DNA of 36,533 nucleotides from the NCBI RefSeq assembly GCF_000632455.1, contig NZ_JFYL01000028.1, forward strand, positions 1 through 36,533. Reading direction: 5' to 3'. Shown here piece after piece: positions 1 through 8,649 of the stretch; position 1 is the stretch's first letter, and every line of letters begins with the position of its first letter. A program made the translations under genes and the position numbers. The notes below the pieces were generated by a model. It had not been told where the DNA came from. It did no database searches and saw nothing but the letters and a program-made list of their open reading frames with translations. Source of the stretch: Acinetobacter sp. Ver3 (GTDB lineage: Bacteria; Pseudomonadota; Gammaproteobacteria; Pseudomonadales; Moraxellaceae).

Positions 1-5
1 TCTGA

Positions 6-1358
6 CGAATCTGTTTAGATTTTCTGGATGCATTACGCGATGCGGAAAATCAACTAGGTTCTTGGAGAAATTCACCTTTAAGACCACTTATCGAAAATGC
101 TATGGGATCAATTGATTCAACTGAGTTAAGCAAAGTATCAATAGATTTAGAAGCTGCAAATACTAAAATTATTGAACAACCATCAATTCAAGAGTTGAAT
201 AAATCATTAGGTGAAAAAATCTTAGGTCTTTCAGGGAAAGGGCATGATTTAAAAACATCACTGCGCTTTTCTAATGCTGATCCATTAAGATTATTTCGTG
301 CCATTGGTATGTATATTGATGAAGGAAAACGCAGTATTACAGAAGCAAGTTTAGGGTCGGCGAATGTGATGCTGATGGCTTTAAAACTAGAGGAATTCTC
401 ATGGCGTAAAGCTAAAAATGAAAGAAATTATTCTCTCTTATGTATAGAGGAACCAGAAGCTCACCTACACCCACAATTGCAACGCACTGTTTTTAAAAAT
501 ATTTTTAAAGAAAAGGATGATTCGCAAGCACTGATTATCACTAGTCATTCACCAACATTGGCATCTATTGTACCTCTACGTTCTATTATTAGTTTAAGGT
601 ATGTGAAAACCAGTACAAAAGCATTTTCATTAGCAGACTTGCCAATTGAGGAAGATGAAAAAGATGATATAGAAAGATATTTAATAGCAACTCGTTCTGA
701 GATACTGTTTGCCAAAGGAGTTATTTTCGTTGAAGGAGATGCCGAAGAAACTCTAATTCCGAGTTTTGCTGAAATATTAGATTATGACTTAGATGGATTA
801 GGTATTACTGTATGTAATGTTTCAGGTAATAACTTTAATCCATATATCAAACTAGCTGAAGGCTTAGGTATACCTATTGTAGTTATCACTGATTGGGATC
901 CATTAGATGGAACAAAACCTGCACTAGGAAGAGCAAGATGTGTAGGGATTTGGGACTCTCGTTGTGAAGTTAATACTGAATTAAACATACTAACTGAAAA
1001 AAATAGAGAATGGGCCGAGACTGCTGATTTTGATGAGTTTAGTAGCTCATTTAGTAAAGTTGGGATATTTTTGAATAATGAAACATTTGAAGTTGCGATA
1101 GCACAAACACCTAATTTAAGTTCAGTATTATTAGAGATTTTAGATGAACAAGGTTTTGGATCAACACGTACAAAGCGTATTAATGAATGGAAAACTGATT
1201 CCAGTAAAATAGATAGTACACAGTTACTTGCTATGGTAAAGGATATTGGTAAAGGGCGCTTAAGTGGAAAATTAAAAAAGAAAATATCTGGTGGGAAACT
1301 TATACAAGTTCCTAAATATATTCAGGATGCAATTGAGTATATGGTGAAGAATGTCTAA
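6..1358 (+). CDS. gajA: GajA-like OLD-family ATPase/TOPRIM endonuclease (Gabija), 5' part missing
   Basis: Nuclease subunit of a Gabija-type anti-phage pair. GajA proteins are ATP-sensing DNA nickases. Numbering from the ATG at 102: an ABC-signature-like SLGSAN near residue 83, a Walker B strand LLCIEEPEAHLHP near 112-124, an H-loop ITSHSP near 146, then a C-terminal TOPRIM domain with VEGDAEE near 210 and TDWDP near 263. Walker A and the N-terminal half of the ATPase are not in the window. The frame is open from base 6 and reads convincingly as protein before the ATG (LDFLDALRDAENQLGSW), so 102 is not the real start. An in-frame TGA at 3-5 closes the frame only about five codons before that conserved-looking stretch. 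The gene is therefore either frameshifted or truncated at the window edge, or disrupted. It overlaps the helicase gene by 8 bases. The family call is firm and intactness is unknown. Confidence 0.85.
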   Translation, partial: RICLDFLDALRDAENQLGSWRNSPLRPLIENAMGSIDSTELSKVSIDLEAANTKIIEQPSIQELNKSLGEKILGLSGKGHDLKTSLRFSNADPLRLFRAIGMYIDEGKRSITEASLGSANVMLMALKLEEFSWRKAKNERNYSLLCIEEPEAHLHPQLQRTVFKNIFKEKDDSQALIITSHSPTLASIVPLRSIISLRYVKTSTKAFSLADLPIEEDEKDDIERYLIATRSEILFAKGVIFVEGDAEETLIPSFAEILDYDLDGLGITVCNVSGNNFNPYIKLAEGLGIPIVVITDWDPLDGTKPALGRARCVGIWDSRCEVNTELNILTEKNREWAETADFDEFSSSFSKVGIFLNNETFEVAIAQTPNLSSVLLEILDEQGFGSTRTKRINEWKTDSSKIDSTQLLAMVKDIGKGRLSGKLKKKISGGKLIQVPKYIQDAIEYMVKNV

Positions 1359-3126
1359 TTACACTTTACAAAAGGCATTAGCAGAATTAGAAAAAAACAA
1401 AGAGCAATTTGAGGCAGTGCATTGTAAGACTCATTGTGTTGTTTTAGCTGGTCCTGGTAGTGGGAAAACAAAAACTCTCACAACAGCTATTGCTCGTACT
1501 CTTAAAGAAGAAGTTATTGCTCCAAGAGCAATTGCATGTATAACTTATAATAATGAATGTGCGATTGAACTTGAAACTCGATTATCAAAACTTGGTATTG
1601 AAACTACTGGTGCAAATTTTATTGGTACAGTACATAGCTTTGCATTAACACAAATAATAATGCCTTATTCTCGGTGTGTAGAATGCAATATCCCTCAAGA
1701 GTTTAAAGTAGCAGGTTCAAAAGAATGCCGTATAGCGATAGAAGATGCTTATAAAAAAATATACCAAGATTCTGGAGACCCCCATAAACAATGGGAGTTT
1801 GCTAAAGAAAAGCGAAATCGTGAACTAGATCGGACACACCAAAGCTGGAAAGGTCATAATAAAGAACTAGCTGAATTTATTGAGGAATATGAACAGGAAC
1901 TAAGAAAAAAAGAACTTATTGATTTTGACGATATGCCTCTTATAGCATTCAGAATGATCAAAGAGAATCCATGGATTCGTAAAGCTTTAGAAGCTCGTTT
2001 TCCGATTTTATTTGTAGACGAATATCAAGATTTAGGTCATGGGCTTCACGAATTAGTTCAGCTACTTTGTTTTACTGGAAATGTTCGGTTATTTGCTGTT
2101 GGAGATGCAGATCAATCTATCTATGGATTTACTGGTGCAAATCCCGAATTACTCCAAAGTTTAACTGTAAGACAAGATGTCCAAACGTTTCAATTAAGAT
2201 TTAATTACCGTTCAGGAACAAAAATTGTTAAAGCATCTTCAGCAGCACTTAATGAAAATAGATACTATGAAAGTCCTGAAGATGCCCCTGAAGGAGAAAT
2301 AATATTTAATTCTGTAAATGGTGGGATAGAAGGACAGGCATATTTCATTGTAAATAAACTATTATCACAGCTAAATACGCAGGGTTTTAAAAATGAAAAT
2401 ATTGCAATTTTATATAGGGCTGCTTGGCTAGGAGACAAACTTGTAGAAGCTTTGGAAGCTAATCAATTACCATATCATAGAACTGATGGTAATTCTTTAA
2501 TCAAAAGAAGTTCAAAGTTTTCCCGTTTTATTGAAGATTGCGCAAAATGGGTAACTGGAGGATGGAAAGATGCTGAACCACCATTTAGGGAGTTATACAA
2601 CAAAGCTCTAATTATAGTCTATGGTCATCACTACACTCAAAATGAAGAACAACAATTAGGACTTCAACTTATTAATTTTCTTCAAAATAGTAAGTCTATA
2701 ACAGAAACTGCAAATGAATGGTTATTACGCTTTAACCAAGAACTAGTAAAACCTTGGAAAACAATTTGCCGTAATAACTTACAAGAATGGGAAATATGTT
2801 CAGAATTATTAGAAAAAACCTCGCCTGCATCTAATAAAGATATGTCTCTTGATCTATTTTCTGGAAAAACTGAAGGGACTGGCAGATTAACACTTACTAC
2901 TTTTCATAGCTCTAAAGGCCGTGAATTTGATGCAGTTATATTATTTGGACTTAACGACGATGTAATACCTAACTGGAGAGATAAAAAATCACCAAAACAA
3001 TTAAAAGAGGCTAGAAGGCTTTTTTATGTGGCGGTTACTCGTCCCAAAAAAATACTACACTTGGTCTTTCAAGAAAGTAATCATTCTGAGTTCTTAGTTG
3101 ATTTCTATCGAAGAAGTACAGAGTAA
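1351..3126 (+). CDS. gajB: GajB-like UvrD/Rep superfamily 1 helicase (Gabija)
   Basis: Helicase partner of the OLD nuclease. An OLD/TOPRIM nuclease directly followed by a UvrD-type helicase is the defining layout of Gabija. The 591 residues carry the superfamily 1A motifs in order: Q motif NKEQFEAV (16-23), Walker A LAGPGSGKT (32-40), motif II FVDEYQD (221-227), motif III VGDADQSIYGFTGA (250-263), motif IV FNYRSG (284-289), motif V TTFHSSKGREFDAV and motif VI RLFYVAVTRPKK near the C terminus. All key residues look present, so this subunit should be active. The ATG at 1351 lies inside the last codons of the nuclease gene, which suggests translational coupling. It is somewhat longer than the best known GajB proteins of about 500 residues. 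Coding sequence is AT-rich compared with the housekeeping genes to the right. No clear terminator follows in the AT-rich 171 bases before the next gene. Confidence 0.88.
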   Translation: MSNYTLQKALAELEKNKEQFEAVHCKTHCVVLAGPGSGKTKTLTTAIARTLKEEVIAPRAIACITYNNECAIELETRLSKLGIETTGANFIGTVHSFALTQIIMPYSRCVECNIPQEFKVAGSKECRIAIEDAYKKIYQDSGDPHKQWEFAKEKRNRELDRTHQSWKGHNKELAEFIEEYEQELRKKELIDFDDMPLIAFRMIKENPWIRKALEARFPILFVDEYQDLGHGLHELVQLLCFTGNVRLFAVGDADQSIYGFTGANPELLQSLTVRQDVQTFQLRFNYRSGTKIVKASSAALNENRYYESPEDAPEGEIIFNSVNGGIEGQAYFIVNKLLSQLNTQGFKNENIAILYRAAWLGDKLVEALEANQLPYHRTDGNSLIKRSSKFSRFIEDCAKWVTGGWKDAEPPFRELYNKALIIVYGHHYTQNEEQQLGLQLINFLQNSKSITETANEWLLRFNQELVKPWKTICRNNLQEWEICSELLEKTSPASNKDMSLDLFSGKTEGTGRLTLTTFHSSKGREFDAVILFGLNDDVIPNWRDKKSPKQLKEARRLFYVAVTRPKKILHLVFQESNHSEFLVDFYRRSTE

Positions 3127-3297
3127 GAAATTTATTTAAAAATTATTTATATATCAATTTATACATATATAAAAAATAGATGATTACTTAAGTATATGGT
3201 AAATATAGTTAAATATATCATCTATCTTCTTTTTATATATTTTTCACTAGAGAGAGTTGTGGCATGGGTTTTTCATGAATTTTCTAATCTAAGCAAA

Positions 3298-5001
3298 TTA
3301 AGCTTTAAGCCATTTCTCAACTTTAGATTGATCGGAAACCTTAAGATCTACTTCAGTGAGTTCACTACCACCTGCTTGAACTTCAAATTGCATTAATTCA
3401 TCACGACGGAAAGCATGCACATTAAAAGTACCTTCCAATTTTGCATACTTATCGAGTTGCTTAGTGGTCGCCTTTAAACCATCAACTGCGATGATAATAT
3501 CATGAGCAGAAAGCCCAGCTTTAACACCAGCGCCATCACGACGAGCAGACTGAATTAATACACCTTCAGGTTTATCGACAAGTTTTAAACCAAATGGTAA
3601 AGATTTATCATGCTTTAAAACATAGTCTAAGCCAAATTCAGGGAACAACTGATCAAGCGGTAACTCATCCGTGGTATTAATCAAATGGTTAATTTGTTCA
3701 GACCAATCATCACCTGTTAATTCTTGGCATAGTTCATAGATGGTACGTTCATGAACCTGTATACCCTGTTGCGCATTTTCATACAGCTTACGCATCAATA
3801 CATCAAGACTTGAACCTCTTAAACGTAAACCTAAATCTAGACACAGCGCTACTAAGCAACCCTTGTTATAGTAACTTGTGCCAGCATTGTTAGAGTTTTC
3901 ATCTTGACGATAGAATTTGACCCATGCATCAAAACTTGACTCTGCAACAGTTTGAACAAAACGACCTGGATTTTGCAAATAACGATCGATCTGCGCCTTT
4001 AACAACTTCAAGTAAGATTCCTGAGAAATCACACCACTACGAAGTAGAATTAAATCATCATAGTAGGACGTAAAGCCTTCAAAAATCCATAACAAAGAGG
4101 TATAGCCTTCTTTGTCTAAATCATAATTCACAAAATTTTCAGGGCGAATAAATTTCACCAACCATGAATGAAAATATTCATGGCTACACAAACCTAAGAA
4201 ACGCTGATAATCAACGGAAGGTTCAACAGGCTCATTGGACTTAGGTAGATCATCACGTGGAGAAATCAAACTGGTTGAGTTCGGATGCTCTAAACCACCA
4301 TAACTGTTACCCGTCGCGATGGTCATAAAGGTGTAGTTTTCAAATGGTGCTGAACCAAACATGCATATTTCTGTCGCACAGATTTTCTCAATGTCTTGTT
4401 TCATACGTTCGACATTCATCGCATGTTTGCCAGAAACCACAAACTCATGTGGAATACCATTTGCTTCGAAAGCAAAACGAGTTTGATCTGCAAGCTCAAA
4501 TGGTGCATCAATCAATTCAGCGTAGTTTTTTGCCTTAAGCGTATAGCGACCACGCACTAAACTTTTAGATGCCAATCCTGTAGCGAGTTGGAAATGTTTC
4601 AATTCATCTGGCAAAAATAACTCAACTTCTACCGCTTTATCTTCTTGTCCTTCTAAACCTAAACATGCACAAGCAGGATTCACATATAAGCGTGTTTCAT
4701 CAACATAAGCACCACGTACTGAGAGGTCGTATGCATAGACGTCGTACTCAACCGTAATCAGCTCAAAATCAGTATTAAATAACTGCCACTTATTTTTTTC
4801 ATTTTTACGAATCTTGAGTATTCGACCATCTTCATCATAGGCACGAACAGACTCAATATGTTTTGAAAACTCTCGAATGAGATAACTTCCTGGAATCCAA
4901 GTTGGCAAGCTCAATACTTGAGTTGGTTGAGCAACGAAACGAACAGTAACGTGAATGAGATGCTGACGAAAGTCGTCAAATTCGATCTGATAATGCAACA
5001 T
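3298..5001 (-). CDS. M61 family (glycyl aminopeptidase-like) metallopeptidase with PDZ domain
   Basis: Zinc metallopeptidase of family M61. The 567-residue protein has the zinc motif HEYFH at 274-278 and a downstream glutamate in WIFEGFTSYYDDL near residue 306-318, the usual third ligand. An N-terminal beta-rich region contains LPTWIPGSYLIREFSKH (33-49), typical of the family. A PDZ-like domain lies at about 470-550 (LIQSARRDGAGVKAGL, then DIIIAVDGLK). There is no signal peptide, so it is probably cytoplasmic. Family members release N-terminal glycine or acidic residues, but the substrate cannot be read here. It is the first gene beyond the defence island and is divergent from the carboxypeptidase gene at 5181, with a 179-base shared upstream region. 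Confidence 0.9.
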   Translation of the reverse strand: MLHYQIEFDDFRQHLIHVTVRFVAQPTQVLSLPTWIPGSYLIREFSKHIESVRAYDEDGRILKIRKNEKNKWQLFNTDFELITVEYDVYAYDLSVRGAYVDETRLYVNPACACLGLEGQEDKAVEVELFLPDELKHFQLATGLASKSLVRGRYTLKAKNYAELIDAPFELADQTRFAFEANGIPHEFVVSGKHAMNVERMKQDIEKICATEICMFGSAPFENYTFMTIATGNSYGGLEHPNSTSLISPRDDLPKSNEPVEPSVDYQRFLGLCSHEYFHSWLVKFIRPENFVNYDLDKEGYTSLLWIFEGFTSYYDDLILLRSGVISQESYLKLLKAQIDRYLQNPGRFVQTVAESSFDAWVKFYRQDENSNNAGTSYYNKGCLVALCLDLGLRLRGSSLDVLMRKLYENAQQGIQVHERTIYELCQELTGDDWSEQINHLINTTDELPLDQLFPEFGLDYVLKHDKSLPFGLKLVDKPEGVLIQSARRDGAGVKAGLSAHDIIIAVDGLKATTKQLDKYAKLEGTFNVHAFRRDELMQFEVQAGGSELTEVDLKVSDQSKVEKWLKA

Positions 5002-5180
5002 AATGTCTTAATTGAGAAACTATAGAACCAACTTGTATTTAGATTAGCATTTTTTTACTTGGAGTTGCGCGATTCGTATTAATTGTCTACAAATCTGACT
5101 AGAGTTTCAGAAAAAAAAGGCATAGCATGCGGTGTGCTTGATGATCTATGCCATTGGATTGGCTTATATAGGTAAACCCG

Positions 5181-6491
5181 TTGAAACTCTACTCTGCTCT
5201 ACTCATAATTTTTAGTTTTTTTATTGTAAATATCACACATGCTTCCTTGTTCGAGGTTGCACCAGAAAGTTTAGAAGCTGAAGCATGGACTGTCTTAGAT
5301 CCACAATCAGGTCAAATCATTACTGAACACAATAGCCATGTCCAACGTGCACCAGCTTCGTTAACCAAAATGATGGTGGCTTACATCGCTCTGAAAGACA
5401 TTCGAGCGGGTAAAATTAGCAAAAATGAAGTTATTACTGCCACACCAGTTGTCAATGTAGTTCAATGGGATGAGTCTCAGATGTATCTGAAGCCGACTCA
5501 ACAAATTACGATTGATCAGCTCTTGGCAGGCTTAATTATCATGTCTGCCAACGATGCTGCTGTCACATTGGCTGAACGAATTTCAGGATCAGTGCCTGCA
5601 TTTGTTCAACGCATGAATCAAGAAGCCAAAGCACTTGGCATGAAAGATACAAACTTTGCCAATCCAGCGGGCATTACAATGGACATGCACTATTCAACAG
5701 CGCATGATTTAGCCGTGCTCGCACAAGCGCTCACCAATGAAACACCCGATTACCTTGACTACTCGAAACAGCAAAGTTTTACTTACAATCAGCATTTTCA
5801 CCGTGCAACGAATATCTTACTAAAACAAGATGCTACTGTTGATGGTTTAAAAACAGGGTTTACTCGTGCTGCAGGCTATAACCTTGCACTTACAGCCAAC
5901 CGACCAACTCAACAATTTGACCTCAATCAAAGGAGACTTATTGTTGTGGTACTCGGTGCTCAAAGTGGCTTTAAACGCGCTGAAATCGCACATCAACTTT
6001 TAAACCTATCCTATGCCTATACACGCAATGAAATTGCAATTAAAAATAAGCAACTAATTGCTGAACTCCCTGTAGTCGCATCTACCTTAAAAATGTTCAA
6101 AGTCGAAACTAAAAAGCCAAGTATCGTGACGACCTCTTTGTATAACGCGAATCAAATGATTGATATGCGTAATTTTGACAATCAAACTCATCGTTTGATT
6201 CAAACAGATGCTTTTGGATTCACTTCAGCTCTTGAGCCTTTACAGCAAACTCAAACGCATATGAACGTCGAGCTACTAACACAATCATTAACCGCACCTA
6301 TTGCGCAAATTCAGCAGTTGGCACGTATTCATATCTATCAAAATAATCGACTCATTCAAACGGTATTGATTGAGGATGAACTTCAAATTGATGAAGCATC
6401 ATGGTTTGAAAGTATTTTGAATTGGTTTAAACAATTATTTAGTTTCGGATCTAGCAGTGCAAATCAAGCAAAAATCTATCCTTTAAACTGA
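5181..6491 (+). CDS. D-alanyl-D-alanine carboxypeptidase (PBP5/6 family, S11)
   Basis: Low molecular weight penicillin-binding protein that trims the terminal D-Ala from peptidoglycan pentapeptides. The 436-residue protein starts with a signal peptide (hydrophobic run at 6-17, likely cut after THA at about 19-21). The three active-site motifs are present: SLTK (60-63), SAN (122-124) and KTG (224-226). A C-terminal PBP5-like beta domain follows, ending in a possible amphipathic anchor rich in W, F and L (EASWFESILNWFKQLFSF). The start is a TTG at 5181. An in-frame TAG at 5169-5171 rules out a longer form, and the next ATG would lose the signal peptide. Acinetobacter has several such enzymes (dacC, dacD), so no symbol is given. 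A terminator follows at 6547. Confidence 0.92.
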   Translation: MKLYSALLIIFSFFIVNITHASLFEVAPESLEAEAWTVLDPQSGQIITEHNSHVQRAPASLTKMMVAYIALKDIRAGKISKNEVITATPVVNVVQWDESQMYLKPTQQITIDQLLAGLIIMSANDAAVTLAERISGSVPAFVQRMNQEAKALGMKDTNFANPAGITMDMHYSTAHDLAVLAQALTNETPDYLDYSKQQSFTYNQHFHRATNILLKQDATVDGLKTGFTRAAGYNLALTANRPTQQFDLNQRRLIVVVLGAQSGFKRAEIAHQLLNLSYAYTRNEIAIKNKQLIAELPVVASTLKMFKVETKKPSIVTTSLYNANQMIDMRNFDNQTHRLIQTDAFGFTSALEPLQQTQTHMNVELLTQSLTAPIAQIQQLARIHIYQNNRLIQTVLIEDELQIDEASWFESILNWFKQLFSFGSSSANQAKIYPLN

Positions 6492-6546
6492 TTGCAGTTT
6501 TTTATTGTAAATCTGTAACTTGTAATACAAAAAGAACAATTCTTTT

Positions 6547-6582
6547 AAAAAAGAGATGGCATATTAACCCCATCTCTTTTTT
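6547..6582 (+). terminator. Rho-independent terminator after the carboxypeptidase gene
   Basis: Nine-pair stem AAGAGATGG / CCATCTCTT, extended by A-T pairs, with a 10-base loop and a run of T. It ends transcription from the 5181-6491 gene before the ndh gene at 6614. Confidence 0.85.
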
Positions 6583-6613
6583 ATTTATGACGCTATAAAA
6601 ATAGGAATATTAA

Positions 6614-7900
6614 ATGTCGAATCTTCATCATATTGTCATTGTGGGTGGTGGTGCTGGTGGCTTAGAACTAGCAACACAACTGGGTGATACGCTGGGCAAA
6701 TCTAAAAAAGCAAAAATTACATTAGTTGACCAAAAGCTTACACATATTTGGAAACCACTTTTACATGAAATTGCAGCAGGTACGTTAAGCCCTAGTGATG
6801 AAGAAACAAACTATTTTGGTCATGCTGCGAAGCATCATTATGAGTTTGTATTGGGTAAATTCGAACAATTAGATCGTGAAGCCAAGACCATTCAATTGCT
6901 CAAACCTGTTGCATCGACCTATGACCAATCGACTGATCATTTAACGCTAAGTTATGACACTCTTATTCTAGCGGTTGGTTCGGTTTCCAATGATTTCAAT
7001 ACTTCAGGTGTGCAAGAACATTGTCACTATTTAGATAATCCAAAACAGGCTGAACAGTTCCAGCAGCATCTACTTCATCTTTATATCGAAGCTCAAAATA
7101 ACAATGACCATCGTGAGCTGCATATTGGCATTATAGGTGCAGGTGCAACAGGTGTTGAGCTTGCAGCTGAATTAGTTCAAGCCAAACAAAACTTCTTTAA
7201 ATACGGTCTTAATAAAATTGACCCTAAAAACGTCAAAATTTCACTAATCGAAGGCGCGGATCGTATTCTACCGGCTCTTTCTGAAAAAATGTCAGACCAC
7301 AGCACTAAGCAGCTTAAGCGCATGAATGTGGATATTTTAACGTCTAAGCGTGTCGAAAAAGTGGATGCTGATCAAATTTACTTTAATGATGGAAGTTCAA
7401 TTCCAGCACAATTAAAAGTTTGGGCTGCTGGAATTAAAACTCCAGCAGTGATTCAAAACCTAGAAGGCTTCGAAAAAGATCGTATGGGTCGCTTACACGT
7501 ATTTGCAACACTCCAAACAAAAGCAGATCCGAATGTTTTTGCTTTCGGTGATTGCGCATACTGTATTCTAGATGCCCGTGAAACAGCTTTAGGACCGCGT
7601 GCGCAAGTTGCAAGTCAACAGGCTGCTTTCCTCGTTGATGCAATGAAAGCGCGAATTTCAGGGAAATCACAACCTATGTTCAATTTTTCTGACAAAGGTT
7701 CACTTGTATCTTTAAGTGAGAATAAAGCAGTCGGTGAATTACTAGGTCAGGTCAATGTTCAAGGATTTGTGGCGAAGTCGATGTATGTATCGCTTTACCG
7801 ACTGCATCAAGCCACGATTTATGGTTATGCACAGGCAGGGTTACTCACAGCCAAAGATTTTGTGACCAGAAAAATAGCACCTAAAATCAAATTGCATTGA
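6614..7900 (+). CDS. ndh: Type II NADH:quinone dehydrogenase
   Basis: Single-subunit, non-proton-pumping NADH dehydrogenase that passes electrons from NADH through FAD to quinone on the inner face of the membrane. The 428-residue protein has an FAD-binding Rossmann motif VIVGGGAGGLELA (8-20) and an NADH-binding motif IGIIGAGATGVELA near 171-184. A third FAD-contact motif reads VFAFGDCAY near 312. The C-terminal segment is the membrane-associating part typical of NDH-2. Length and motif spacing match the family. It is monocistronic by position: a terminator lies upstream and the next gene starts 135 bases downstream. The ATG at 6614 follows AGGA at a normal spacing. Confidence 0.93.
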   Translation: MSNLHHIVIVGGGAGGLELATQLGDTLGKSKKAKITLVDQKLTHIWKPLLHEIAAGTLSPSDEETNYFGHAAKHHYEFVLGKFEQLDREAKTIQLLKPVASTYDQSTDHLTLSYDTLILAVGSVSNDFNTSGVQEHCHYLDNPKQAEQFQQHLLHLYIEAQNNNDHRELHIGIIGAGATGVELAAELVQAKQNFFKYGLNKIDPKNVKISLIEGADRILPALSEKMSDHSTKQLKRMNVDILTSKRVEKVDADQIYFNDGSSIPAQLKVWAAGIKTPAVIQNLEGFEKDRMGRLHVFATLQTKADPNVFAFGDCAYCILDARETALGPRAQVASQQAAFLVDAMKARISGKSQPMFNFSDKGSLVSLSENKAVGELLGQVNVQGFVAKSMYVSLYRLHQATIYGYAQAGLLTAKDFVTRKIAPKIKLH

Positions 7901-8035
7901 AAAATCGAAAAGACGCCCCAATGTAATATTTAAGCGTTATAAATTATCGAAACTGCATTTTTTTTAGAAAATTGTCTACAAAAATTGGTTTTCACTTTAT
8001 GATGTACCCTTAACATATTTGAATGGATCATTAAC

Positions 8036-8518
8036 ATGACAGTTATTGCAAATGACCTTGTGGTTTTATTTAACTATAAATTGACTAATGCAGAGGGTGA
8101 AACTCTCGATCAATCTCAAGGTGAACCACTTGCATATTTGCAAGGCGCTGGCAACATTATCCCTGGCTTAGAAAAAGCAATGTTAGGTAAAACGACTGGT
8201 GACAAATTCACAGTAACGATTCCTGCTGCTGAAGCTTATGGTGAGTACAACACTGATTTAGTTCAAGAAGTACCTAAACAAATGTTCCAAGGCGTAGACA
8301 ACATCGAAGCTGGTATGCAATTCCAAGCGCAAACTGATGATGGCGTTCAAATTGTGACTGTTAAAGCTGTTGAAGGCGAAAACATAATCGTTGATGCTAA
8401 CTTCCCACTTGCTGGTCAAGACTTAACATTTGATGTTGAAATCGTTGAAATCCGTGAAGCAACTCAAGAAGAGTTAGATCACGGTCACGTTCACGGTGTA
8501 GGTGGTCACCACCACTAA
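8036..8518 (+). CDS. slyD: FKBP-type peptidyl-prolyl cis-trans isomerase, SlyD-like
   Basis: Cytoplasmic prolyl isomerase/chaperone with an inserted IF domain. In the 160 residues the FKBP part is split: GEPLAYLQGAGNIIPGLEKA near 26-45 and the final strand FDVEIVEIREAT near 132-143 flank an IF insertion around AEAYGEYNTDLVQEVPKQMF. The C terminus is histidine-rich (HGHVHGVGGHHH), shorter than the metal-binding tail of E. coli SlyD but of the same kind, so nickel binding is possible. The start ATG at 8036 is clear. A strong terminator follows directly. Confidence 0.9.
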   Translation: MTVIANDLVVLFNYKLTNAEGETLDQSQGEPLAYLQGAGNIIPGLEKAMLGKTTGDKFTVTIPAAEAYGEYNTDLVQEVPKQMFQGVDNIEAGMQFQAQTDDGVQIVTVKAVEGENIIVDANFPLAGQDLTFDVEIVEIREATQEELDHGHVHGVGGHHH

Positions 8519-8541
8519 GATCTACGGATTTTAGGACAAAA

Positions 8542-8570
8542 AGGTGAAGCTTCTGCTTCGCCTTTTTTTT
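8542..8570 (+). terminator. Rho-independent terminator after slyD
   Basis: Stem AGGTGAAGC / GCTTCGCCT (one G-T pair) with a TTCT tetraloop, followed by eight T. It lies 23 bases after the slyD stop. Confidence 0.93.
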
Positions 8571-8649
8571 ATGCAAAAAATTACAATGCTTAACGATTTA
8601 AATGATTCAAATTCTTATAATTTCATGAGGATATTTGGATATTAATCAT

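Noticed and set aside
3196..3396. Open frame of 66 codons right of gajB
   Set aside because: It runs into the antisense of the M61 peptidase 3' end, is AT-driven (poly I, Y, F, L) and has no clear ribosome site or recognisable domain.
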